Below, piece by piece: positions 50,929 to 62,500 of a stretch of DNA of 64,000 nucleotides. The stretch comes from Taeniopygia guttata (lineage: Eukaryota > Chordata > Aves > Passeriformes > Estrildidae): contig NC_133030.1 of NCBI RefSeq assembly GCF_048771995.1, positions 63,003,501 through 63,067,500 of the forward strand, written 5' to 3'. The first letter of the stretch is position 1. Each line of letters starts with the position of its first letter. Below the pieces are notes generated by a model, which saw nothing but the letters and a program-made list of their open reading frames with translations, had not been told where the DNA came from and made no database searches. Position numbers and translations under genes: made by a program.

Positions 50929-53331
50929 TTATTCCAAATCCAGCTCCAGCTCCAGGTTGGGCAGTGCCTGCTGAAGGACACGGAAGGTCTTTTCTTTCTC
51001 TCTGATCCCAGGAAGGTCACTCAGATACAAATATTCCAGGTTCCTGTAAATATTCAAAAAGAAAATGGGCAACTACTATTGAATTGCTGACAGATAAATT
51101 GAAGAAATTATTCTACTGTATGAGAATTTTGTTGTTTCGAGTATTTTAAATGGTGACTGGAACGTTTGGTATTTTAAATGGTTCTAAGGGAAGTTTGTTT
51201 CTGAAGTGGGTGCTTGGGGTTTTCAGCTGCAGTATCCAACTGCACCCCATTCCTGAGCACCCCTAAGGCACAAAAGGAATGGCAGGAAGCTGTGAGGTGG
51301 AGAAGCACTGAAAGCTACGGGACACAGCCAAACCCTGCCCTGCAGAGCTGCTGCAGGAGGGGTCAGAGCAGCAGCCAAGCTGATCATTACTTACTTACCC
51401 TCGAGCCCACCCCACAGCCCTGCCACAGGCAGACTGCAGCCCTTGCAGGCAGCACAATCCCAACCCCACAGAGCCTGGAGCAGGGAGCTGTGGAAGCACT
51501 CAGTGGCTCACATACGTCAGCTTGTGGAGTGCAAGGATGCCTTTGTCTGTGACATTCCCACAGGAAATGATCTTCAGCTGCTGCAGACTCTTCTGGAGGT
51601 TGCTGGTCTCGCTGAGCCTCTGCAGACACTCGTCCTGTATGTACATGCACTTCTCCAGCTTGATGTCCGTAACGTGCTCCAGGCCATCTGCAAAGGCACC
51701 ACTGAGGATCTGCTCCAGAATTCCAGCACCAGCCTGTGCTGGTGTTAAGTTCTCCATTTAATAACTGCCCCTAAAACCACCCAGCAACACATTCCTTTAC
51801 ACACAATGAATCTCCAAAGTCCCTTTGTGCTACTTCAGATTTAGGAAAACCTCGGGGTTCGAGCCATTTCAGTAAGATTTCAAGAGGATTGAAATGGGCA
51901 AGTAACAGAAAACCTACACAATTTTTGGTAATAAACAATGACTCTGACAAAAGAAAGTGCTAATGCCAGAAATTCAGGGTCCCTTGCTATGGAAAAATAA
52001 AACAGCCTGTTCCCATTTTGTTTTCTGTTATTTACAGGCCACCTGAAACCTGTTTAATCACTTATTTTTAAGACATTTAAGAGAGCCTACTTTTTGTCTA
52101 TGAAGACATTACAAAATCCTGGAGAATGAGCAGAATTACAACTTCAGAGACACTAAAATCATCCCTTGGTGCAGAAGAAAAATAATATTTATAGCGCTTT
52201 TTGCTACAAACTCATCAAAATTTGTGGCACCTCCTTAGCGCTGCAGCCACTTCAGGTAAAAGCTGAAGTTCTCAATGTCTTTCCACTTCATACCACAGCT
52301 CCAGCAAAACCTTGGGGACTGATAAATATTTGTAAAGGAGGAAAAAACCCACAAATTATTTATCTGTATCTTGCTAAGGAAGGAGAAAAACGACACCATT
52401 CTTCATATTTTGATGCAATTAAAGTGACACCCATTACGAACAATCACCGTGTGTACATTACCCAGATAGTCAAACCCTCTGTACATGATGCAGGAGTCAG
52501 TGGCGCTGATGGCTTCGATCTTGTACTTGCCCAGGGGCCCCGTGGGGAGCCCATTGTAGTCCTGCTGCCACTTGGGCGAGCCCTGGTACCTGACCAGGGC
52601 CCCGCAGCGCAGCAGCCACTCCGAGGCCGCCCGGTCCGGACCCACGGCTCGGATGCGCTCGTGGTCCACCCTGCAGTGCGGCACAATTATTCCATAATTA
52701 ATCATAATTAACATCCCTGCCCGCGTAATACCCGGTTATGCGCACGGTCAGAGAAGTAAGGATGGGATTTACTAAAAATGGTACACCGGTGATTTTTGCA
52801 TTGTGCAGTCCTCAATCTGGCGTGAGGTTTTTTTAACTTAAGTGGCAGATGCTTCTTAGTAAAAAAAGAATACAAATATAACTGGACTTAGAACTCTGTT
52901 TCCGTCCATGTCTGTAAGGAAAGGAAACTGTGCTACTGGTTGAGTATTGGGGTAAATGAAGAGCAGGATTCAGGGATGGGATCCATGTGGCCAGCTTGCC
53001 TTGCCCATTCCAGGGCAGGGGCAGAGCCCACACCTTCCTTGGAATGTCACGGCTTGGCAAGGGCAGGCAGCACAGACTGACCCCTGCCCAACAACCAACA
53101 TGCAATCTGGGGGGAAAGGGGCGCATTAATGACACAAAACCTTTTCTGCAGCGCAGGGACTTGATTGTTCTGCTTCACAAACCGCGCAGACAATTTGAGG
53201 GCTCTGAAAGTTAATTATTAACCAGCGACTCACTCTTACTTGTTGAACACGGCATTCAGCCATCCCCAGAAGGCTCTACAACTGCCCGGCGGCAGCGGCG
53301 GCTTCCTCAAGAGCGTCCCCAGAGCCATCAT
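50929..53331 (-). CDS. DMAC2L: DMAC2L (ATP5S, mitochondrial LRR protein), complete
   Basis: DMAC2L (formerly ATP synthase subunit s/factor B) is a mitochondrial inner-membrane-associated leucine-rich-repeat protein tied to ATP synthase function and related to the complex I assembly factor DMAC2. Minus-strand exons: 53331-53240, 52670-52462, 51687-51516 and 51043-50929, 195 residues, stop TAA at 50931-50929. The translation runs MMALGTLLRKPP... FWGWLNAVFNK / VDHERIRAVGPDRAASEWLLRCGALVRYQG / KYKIEAISATDSCIM / GLEHVTDIKLEKCMYIQDECLQRLSE / IISCGNVTDKG / NLEYLYLSDLPGIREKE and matches human closely. The basic, proline-containing N-terminus is compatible with a mitochondrial import signal. Two consecutive ATGs occur; I chose the upstream one because human also begins MM. 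It converges on CDKL1 and is head to head with L2HGDH. Confidence 0.96.
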
Positions 53332-53586
53332 CACCTTGTGGCAGCGGGAGAGGGGGAAAGGCGGACGTTGTTAGCAGCAGCAGGGGGAGGCCGTGCCGCC
53401 CTCAGGGCCTGACCGGGGCTGTGAGCACGGGGTTGCAGGGGGGGCGCTTGCCCAGCGGAGCGGAGCAGGAGGGGCAGGAGGAGGAGGAGAGGAGGAGAGG
53501 AGGACAAGAGGAGGAGGAGGAGGAAGAGGAGAGGAGAAAAGAGGAGGTAACGCGGCCGCGGCCCCGGCGCTCCCTCCGCCCCCAAG
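53332..53586. promoter_or_regulatory. Shared DMAC2L/L2HGDH bidirectional promoter
   Basis: 255 bp separate the two divergent start codons. The region is GC-rich with no TATA box and holds an 80-bp polypurine run on the plus strand (about 53466-53547, gga/gag repeats). Head-to-head spacing under 1 kb is the usual definition of a bidirectional promoter. Both products are mitochondrial. Transcription starts must lie inside this interval, so 5'UTRs are short. Confidence 0.75.
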
Positions 53587-53594
53587 ATGGCGGC
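53584..53594 (+). promoter_or_regulatory. YY1-type element AAGATGGCGGC overlapping the L2HGDH start codon
   Basis: The sequence exactly matches the core of the known YY1 site found just downstream of transcription starts in many CpG promoters, where it often contains the start codon, as here (ATG at 53587). Binding is inferred. Confidence 0.65.
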
Positions 53595-56500
53595 GGCGCT
53601 GAGGGGCCGCGCGCGCCCGGGCGGGGCCGCGGCGCTGTGGCGGCTGCAGAGGCGGCGGCTCAGGTGAGGCCGCCTCACACCGCACCTTCCTCTAGAACCC
53701 TGCCTCTGCCCTGTCCTAGCCACCTGAGCCTTGTCCCTGTCCCCTGTGCTTTCCCCTCTCTCCCTCCCCTGTCTTCTTACCTCTGCTCATCCACTTCCCC
53801 TGTCCCTTTCTGTATCACTTCCCCCTATCCTTTCCTCTCACCCCTTCCCTTCACTTCTTACCTCTGCTTATCCATTTCCCCTATCCTTTCCCCTCACCTC
53901 CTCCCCTCTCTTCTTACCTCTGCTCATCCATTTCTCCTGTCCCTTTCTGTATCATTTCCCCCTATCCTTTCCTCTCACTCCCTCCCCTCTCTTCTTACCT
54001 CTGCTCATCCATTTCCCCTGTCCCTTTCTGTATCACTTTCCCTATCCTTTCCTCTCACCCCTTCACTTCTTACCTCTGCTCATCCATTTCCCCTGTCCTT
54101 TCCCCTCTCCCCTTCCCCTCACCCCTTACCTCTGCTCATCCATTTCCCCTGTCCTTTCCCCTCACCCCTTACCTCTGCTCATCTATTTCCTCTATCCTTT
54201 CCCCTCTCCCCTTCCCCTCTCTTCTTACCTCTGCTCATCCATTTCCCCTGTCCCTTTCTGTATAATTTTCCCCTATCCTTTCCTCTCACCCCTTCCCTTC
54301 ACTTGTTACCTCTGCTCATCCATTTCCCCTGTCCCTTTCTGTATAATTTTCCCCTATCCTTTCCCCTCTCCCCTTCCCCTCACCCCTTACCTCTGCTCAT
54401 CCACTTCCCCCATCCCCTTTCTGTACCATTTCCCCCTATCCTTTCCCCCTTTCCCTATCCCTATCCCTCTCACCTGTGTCCTCTATGTTTGCTCTATCAC
54501 CTTTCCCTCTCCCCTTTTCCTCTCCTTTATCCCCTATATTCTCTACAGCCACTTCCCCTGTGTGAAAAAATGAATGTTTTATGATTGGCTTTTCGCAAAT
54601 GTTACGATGAATATTATATGTGTAATGTTTGAAAGTTATGCTGTATTAATTCTCTTAAGTAATGTGTTAAATATATTTTTAGGTTATAACACAATATTAA
54701 AATAGAAACTATGCTATGTAAGATACTTTTTAACTAGCTTAAGAAAGAGATGAGATAATCAAGAAATTCTTCGCACAGAGATAACAGCAACAGGGCACAT
54801 AAAGAGTTGCAGCCTCCTTATTGGAAAAGACATTCTTCCACCTTCTCTCTGTCTTTATGGAACCACCAGGATTAAGGGGAAGAAGCTGACAAAAACAAAA
54901 AAAACTCTTAATTTGCAAGAATTTTATGCACCATGTATGAGATATATGAATATGCAACAGGCTATTGCTTTTAAGGGTTATTCCTTTGTTCACAAGGTAT
55001 GCTTTTCATGACTTAGTGTCTGAGAGCATTCAGATGGATGTCCGTAATTTTTTGCTTTTTATTGTCTTGTAATTGCCATAACTCTAAATTTTTATTACTC
55101 TAATTGTAGTACTATTTTTATAACCATTTTATTATTATTAAACTTTTAAAAATTCTAAAAAACAGTGATGGGCGTTTTTCACACCCTTTATATCCTTTAT
55201 CTGCCATCCCTATCCTTTTCCGCTTTACATTATTAATCACCCCTATCCGCTTTCCTCTATCCCATTTTCCTCTCCCTTATATCCCCTTTCTTCCTTAGAT
55301 CTCCTTCCTTTATGTACCCCCTCCCTATCCCATCCTCTTTCCCTGTCTCCCCTGTTCCCTACACCCCGTGTCCGTGTCCCTTCCCCACCCGGGCCGTGCT
55401 GACGGCCGTGGCCGTGTCCCCGCAGCTCGTTCGACGTGGCCGTGGTGGGCGCGGGGATCGTGGGGCTGGCGGCGGCCCGGGAGCTCATCCAGCGCCATCC
55501 CTCGCTGGCCTTCGCCGTGCTGGAGAAGGAGCAGGAGCCGGGTACGGAGCGGGGACAGGGACCCACGGGAGGCTGTGCCCGCTGCCAGCGCCTCAGCATC
55601 CCGTGGGTGTCTACATGGAGGGAGCAGCTTGTGGGCAGTGGTGGTGGGAGAGCAGCTGCCCTTGTTGTTGGAGTGGGTGATGGATTTCCCATCCTGGAAG
55701 TGTTCCAGGCTAGGTTGGACATGGCTTGGAGCAGCCTGGGATAGTGGGAGGTGTCCCTGCCCGTGGTAGGGGGTGTAATGAGGTGATCTCTAAAGTTCCT
55801 TCCATGCCAAACCATGCTGGTATTCTGTGATGGCTCTCACAGAATTCACAGATTGGAAGAGACTTTCAAGACCATCGAGTCCAACTCAACCCTGGCACCC
55901 AGTGCCACATCCAGGCTTTGTTAAACACACCCAGGGATGGGGACTCCACCACCTCCTGGGCAGAACATTCCAGAGCTTTATCACTCTTTCCATTAAAATA
56001 TGTTTCCTGATATCCAACCTGTATTTTCCTTGGTGCAGCTTGAGACTGCATGTCAGTGCCAAGACTCTCCCCTAACAGGGGATTTCTTCCACCCTTTTCC
56101 CAAGGATGTGTCCTTCAGCAGAGTTGTCATGGTCTGTGCTTTGCTGCTGGGAGTGCAGGTTGGGAATTTGAAGTTCAGAGATCCTGAGTGCTGCTGCTGC
56201 ACTGTCAGGAGAGAGGACAAGGAGGGTGAATAACCAGGATAAGGAATAGTGCAGCTTGTGGGAGGGCACAGGCAGGTCCTGCATGGAGCTGGCAGAATCC
56301 CAAGGGATAGACATCAGTGATGAACTCCAAACAGGACCTGTGAGCTCAAAATCTTGTCTTAAATAGCTCCATCAGCCTGGCTATAAACAGATATTGAGAT
56401 GTTCCATGAATGATGCAAAATTACTTTTTATCCCCAAGACATACACCAAGTCCTTAACAGCTGTGTGAGTGCAAGCAGGAATGGCCTTTGGGCATCCATA

Positions 56501-59500
56501 CCTTAAGCCTGACCAAATTACTTCACTAAAAATGTTTGTGGAATTTTTCACCTCTATTTTATCTATTTGCAAAGAGAAAATAGCAACCTAACACAGTTCA
56601 CAAATACTCAAAAATCCTCCCAGGCCTGCTAGCATGTCCAAAGGAATTGTGGATTGCACAGATACTATGTTAGATTAGGCCTTAAGGGATGCATTGCATT
56701 GTAAAAATTGCATTTTTTCAAATTAATTTTAGCCTGTAAAACTTTTTGATTGATTGGCTTGTTCTTGAAGGAAAAATTTGTGGTTTTAGGAGTTTTTCCC
56801 CTGTTGGTCCAACACAATGCAGGCTGTGATGGATTATTATTAACCAGGGCTGGCTGTGTCAGTGTTTCTCTCACCTTTTGAGGCCAGGGGAGGAATTAAT
56901 TGTGCAGTTCTCTCACTTGATCATCTCTTATAATGCTGATTTAAGGCAGGACCTCAATCAACTCATTTTTCTGACAGCAGAAGTGATGAAGTGGGAACAA
57001 ATGAGCTCTAACAATGTGTTTTTCTGTCTCTCTAGCCCATCACCAGAGTGGACACAACAGCGGTGTGATCCACAGTGGGATTTACTACACCCCTGGCTCC
57101 CTGAAGGCCAAGCTCTGCGTGCAGGGGGCAGCCCTGTGCTACAAATACTGTGACCAGAAGGGGATTCCCTACAAACGGTGTGGGAAGGTACAGGAATTCC
57201 TGTGATTCCCTGCTTTACCCTTGGAAACTGAAGCTGTCTGGTGTGTGGCACAACATACGGCACAGGCCTGGTCGTGGGTTTTCTCTACACTCTCCAAAAT
57301 GCACATCATTTTATGCATAAATGTATATAATGTATACATAATTTTATACATAAATGTATATAATGTATACATAATTTTACACATAAATGTATATAATGTA
57401 CATAATCCCCTCCTGCCCCAAAACCATCCCTTCCTGCTGATGAGTCTCAGTTTGAGGGAAGGTTTTTCATGACTCTCCCCACCCTGTCTTCAGGCTCACA
57501 GCCATTTCTAATTCAGTGTGTCTTTGGTGAGAACCAGGACTGGGCAGAGCATTCCAGGTGTGATCAGGCTCAGTGAAACAGAGTTCTGTATCCATTTCCC
57601 AGTTCTGTAGCCCATTTCCCAGCTCAATTCAGGTTTTCCAGCTCTCACTGGGCATTGAGCTGCTGTTTCCACAGGACTCCCTACCCTGACCCCAAGGTTT
57701 TGGTCCTGAGGGATAAATTTGAATTCCATGGTTTTTCTTGGAGTTGTGTCTGCTCCCTCTGCTGCCACGCTGGGCACAGGGTGGCACTGTGGATCTGTGC
57801 ACAGCACACCTGAGGGGACAGCCTGCTCAAAGCTCCTGTCCTGGAGGGGTCAGCTGGAGCCTGGGCGAGCTGAATTTGTGTATTTTGTACCAAAACAGAA
57901 TTTTGCTCCAACTGCAGCTGGAGCAGGGCAGTGCCTGTCCCCTGTGCTGGCACTGCTGGGCCACCTGCAGTGCTGGGGGCAGCTCTGGGCTCCTCACAGC
58001 AAAGCCACAGGAGGGGCTGGAGCGTGTCCAGGGCAGGGAACGGAGCTGGGAAGGGTCTCGAGCACCAGGAGAGGCTGAGGGAGCTGGGAAGGGGCTGGAG
58101 AGTTCCTGAGGGAGCTGGGAAGGGGCTGGAGAATCCCTGAGGGAGCTGGGAAGGGGCTGAGCCTGGAGCAAAGGAGGCTCAGGGGGACCTTGTGGCTCTG
58201 CACAGCTCCTGCCAGGAGGGGACAGCCGGGGGGTCGGGCTCTGCTCCCATGGGACAGGGACAGGAGCAGAGGGAACAGCCTCAAGTTGCACCATGAAGCT
58301 TTAGGTTTGATACTGGGGAAATTCCTTCATGGAAAGGTTTGTCCAGCCCTGGCACAGCTGCTCAGGGCAGTGCTGGAGTCCCCATCCCTGGAGGGATTGA
58401 AAGTCTCTGTGGATGTGGCACTTGGGGACATGGAGCAGTGGTGGCATTGGCAGTGCTGAGGGAGCAGTTGGACTCTTAGAGAGCTTTTCCAACCTCAACA
58501 ATTCCACGATTCCATGACACTCCCCTGGCAGTGTTCATTCCAGGGAAGAGAATGGTGAAACTTCAGCTTTTCCTAAAGCAGCCCCAGGCTTGGAGAGCTT
58601 CACACCTGTGAGGTGCCAGAGCTGGGCTGGTCTGGAAGGATCGTGGTCTATGCAAACCTGGCACAGGTAATTCACAGCCTGGATTTATCTCCTGTGATAG
58701 CTGTGAACAGACTCCTTGGTTAAATGAAACTGGTACAATTCCACTCAGACCATGTCAGAACATGTCCTCACTCTCTTATTGAGGCTTTTGGAGGTTTGTA
58801 CATCTTGGGTTGAGTTCAGTTTTACTTCTGAAAGCATCCCAGTGGTTCTTCAAATTCAAATTCTCTTCTCTCACATGCAGACTTGTAGTCTCAGGCTGCT
58901 TCTGGCAAATATTGTCAACTGATAGTAACCCAAACTACAGTTTAGCGTTTATTTTTTGATTCTCTGTGATATATTAGTGCTTCCTCAGCAACAGAATTCT
59001 GTGCAATTAATGGCACCAACCATTCTTCACCCGCTGGATTTATTGTTCACTCATTCACTACTGCTCGTGCTTGATGCCAAACCTGCCCTGGCTCTGTTTT
59101 GCTCACTGCTGTGCCTTTTTTCCTTCCCCAAAGCTGATTGTGGCTGTGGAGCAGGATGAAATTCCAAGGCTCAAAGCTCTGTATGAGAGGGGGCTGCAGA
59201 ACAATGTCCCAGGGCTGAAACTCATTGGAGCCAAGGAAATCCAGGAGAAGGAGCCCTTCTGCAGGGTAAGGGGTTGCCATACTTCCAATTAGCTAATTGT
59301 AAGAGCTTCTAATTCTAATTGTCAGAGCTGTTTCTCAGCTGAAAACATCTTTTAGTTTAACACAAATACTTTTCTGGCCTTGAGGTTCAAGCTCAGAAGA
59401 GCCTGAAAATTCCTTCCCAACCATAAAAGTAGATTTGGATCGAGCCCATTTCAGTGCAGTTGGTGTGGTTGTTATGTAGCACTTCTCAGCCAGTTTGTTC

Positions 59501-62500
59501 TCACAGCAGGAGGAGTTTGTGGAGCACAGATTTGTTATTGATTATTCTGTCTTTGTTTGAAAAGAAAGGCTGGATGTGAATTCCCTGTGCTGTTTCATCT
59601 GGCAGCTTGCTCTGGTGTAGCTGTGTCACTTAGGAGTGACAGTTGTAGGTACAGACAGAAATTTTCTAGAAAAGAGTATTTTTCCATCTTTTTTCTTTTC
59701 CCTGTAAACATTTTGGATCTGTACCCTAAAACCCCCTTTGAGTGTTCCAGATGCAGCTGAGCACGTGGGGAGACAGCAGCTCTCCCTTCTTGTGGCAGTG
59801 CAGATGTTGCAGATGAAATATTCCAACTTCACTCATCCTCTGTGTCTCTGAAACCCTTCCAGGGACTGATGGCCCTTGATTCTCCCTACACTGGCATTGT
59901 GGATTACAAACAAGTGGCCCAGTCCTATGCCAGAGACTTCCAGGAAGCAGGTGGGACCATCTTGACTGATTTTGAAGTCACAAACATGGAGATGGCCAAA
60001 GAAAGTTCTGCAGAAAATGAAGATGGTAAGGCTGGATTTTTTTGCCCTCTATTTACTACAAAGATTTTGTTAAAAACACAATTGTTTTAACTGAAATGGC
60101 ATTTCTGAATTTTTTCTCTCCTAGGGATGAGAAAAAAGGCAAAATTCTCTTATTGAGAGTATTCAGCAAACTCACTTGGGGTTTTTTTGCAGGCAGGTCA
60201 CCCTTCAGCTGAAACATTTAAAACTGATGGAAGAGAGAGTAAAATGGAGAAATAAAGTTGTTCTCTCCTCTTAAAATCAGATTTATCCGAATCTTGCATG
60301 TTTATTCTTGTTATAGTGATTTTCCTTATCTTGAAGGCAGGTTGGATCTGTGCTGGCACACAGAGAGAAGAATAAAAACCATATTAATTAATAAATACAG
60401 CCATGTACAACAACATTAATTATGACAACAGTAGTTCTTCCATAGCTTAGAAAATATTCCAGTGGAAAATTCCTTCCTGGTGACAAGCTGCTTCTTCTGT
60501 CAGTTCTCTGTTACTTGTTTTAGTAACTTGTTTTAGTAACTCCTTCTCTTGTCTAATTCCATTTCAGGGCTGAAATACCCAGTCATTGTTAGGAACAAAA
60601 AGGTAAGAGTGAAAAAGAAGTTTTCATTCCTTCCAGGAAACTGCTTCTCCTATTCTTCAGATTTTTTTTCCTTGTGAATTAATAATTTCCAAAAAACAAA
60701 AATAGTTAAAAAGCTGTTGTTCAGCAACATGACCAGTTTGATGAAACAACTGCAATCAGTTCTCAACAATGAGGATGTTCAAATTATTTGATAATAATAA
60801 TAATGATTATGTAAAATATTAAACTACAGCTTTTTGCTGCCTAACATTTACATCCCTTACCTGATTTATTTGCCCAATCTGATGCTTGTGCTCCCAAGAG
60901 CTCCTTTATGACTTGTTCATTTGGTGACAAACACCAATTTTCATGTTTACTTTTGGGCTCTGGCATCCATAAAATGATAAGGAGGCTTTTAGCATCATTT
61001 TCTTATCATTTTATCATCAGAACTGCTTCAGTGAAACAGGTGCATGACAGCTGCTGTTCCTGAAGTCAGGAACTGTGATTCACCTTCAGGAGGGAATATC
61101 AGGAACAAAAACAACTTCACAACCCCTCTGGTCATTTTTAAATTTAGTTCTGCTTTTTTTCTCCTATTTTTTTTGCTCTTTCATTAAAAAGTAGCTTCCA
61201 AAATCTGTTAAGATTTTTTCCACCAAATACTGCTATTTTTTTCATGCAAACATTTTTCAGTTTGGGAAAAAAAAAATCGTATTTAAAAGCAGATACTGTG
61301 AGCTAAATAAATAGATAGTAGTTTTTAATTTTTATTTATTAATTTATTTAAATGGTAAAGGTGTTTAATATTTGCAGGTCTCCATACCTGTGTGCTGTCA
61401 ATTTATGTAGCTGCTCTCACGCTGTGAGATCAAATCAGTGAACATCCTTATTTAACTTACCTAAATAAGTTAACTTTTTTTCAATAAGTTAAATAAATTT
61501 TATTTATTTAAACAAATGCCTGTGGGGTTTTCCTGGGTGTTTTTTTAAGGAGATAAATAGAATTGTAATGTGTTTTTTTGTTTCCCACAGGGTGAGGAGA
61601 TCTCCTGTGGGCACATTTTGACCTGTGCAGGGCTTCACTCCGACCGCCTGTCCCAGATCAGCGGCTGCAGCCCCGAGCCCAGGATTGTCCCATTCCGAGG
61701 GGATTATTTGGTGCTAAAGCCAGAAAAGTCTTACTTGGTGAAAGGAAATATTTATCCAGTATGTACCCCCTGGTTTGTCTGTCGCAGGGTGCCCTAAGAG
61801 CTGCTAAAAAAGCAGAAAAAGGAAAAAATTCTGTGGTTGTTTCTGTCAGACAGCGATACACACATGTGGATGGAGATTCAGATGGTTTTGGACAGCTCAG
61901 CTTGGATTTTGTTAATTTTTTTGTTAATTTAGGAAAACATGGAAGTGCCATGTGGGAAGTTATTGCTAGTTTTGTTTATGATTTTAGTTTTGGGTTTTTG
62001 TTTTTTTTTTTTCACTTAATAGAGAAAAGATGGAATGGCCACACATTGCCACATATCCAGAAAACTCTAAATTATTTCTGTATGTCCTAAAATAAATCTG
62101 TAGGCAGGATTCAGAAGTCAGGGAGAGATGACAGCCAATTATTATTTATTATTGTAAATAATTGTAACAATCCTGTTTAATCTCTTTATTGATAATCTGG
62201 ACAGAGGGGTTGACTGTACCCTCAGGAAATTCACAGATGACACGGGAGGTCTTTTCCAGCCTCAGTGGTTCTGGGATTCTGTGATGAATGATTGATGAAG
62301 GGTTCAATCTTTTGTCCTAATACCCAACACTCAGATTTAGGTATTTTCCTCTCAAGCCTATTTTTGAATTAGCTGATTTTGGCATTAAAAATAGATGTGG
62401 GAGAAAGGGGAACAACCTTTCTACCACCTAATATAGACAAATAATGGGAGGGGAAGCAGCAATCCCAGACAGAAAATGTAGTTACAGAGCAAGTGGAGAG

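Larger units (their letters stand above)
57188..59133 (+). other. L2HGDH intron 3
   Basis: Contains the 32-bp tandem repeat (57309-57404) and the CR1 copy (58000-58515). The segment 57440-57990 is GC-rich and open in several frames but shows no recognisable protein. 58520-59100 holds nothing identified. Confidence 0.55.

Noticed and set aside
53421-54584. Long open frames (up to 387 codons) over the pyrimidine-rich repeat
   Set aside because: The translation is a repetitive Ser/Pro/Leu/Phe string created by a minisatellite without stops. It overlaps L2HGDH exon 1 in a different frame and resembles no protein.
55312-55680. Open frame reading through L2HGDH exon 2 and beyond its donor
   Set aside because: The consensus donor at 55542 and the match of the next exon to the human protein place the exon end at 55541.
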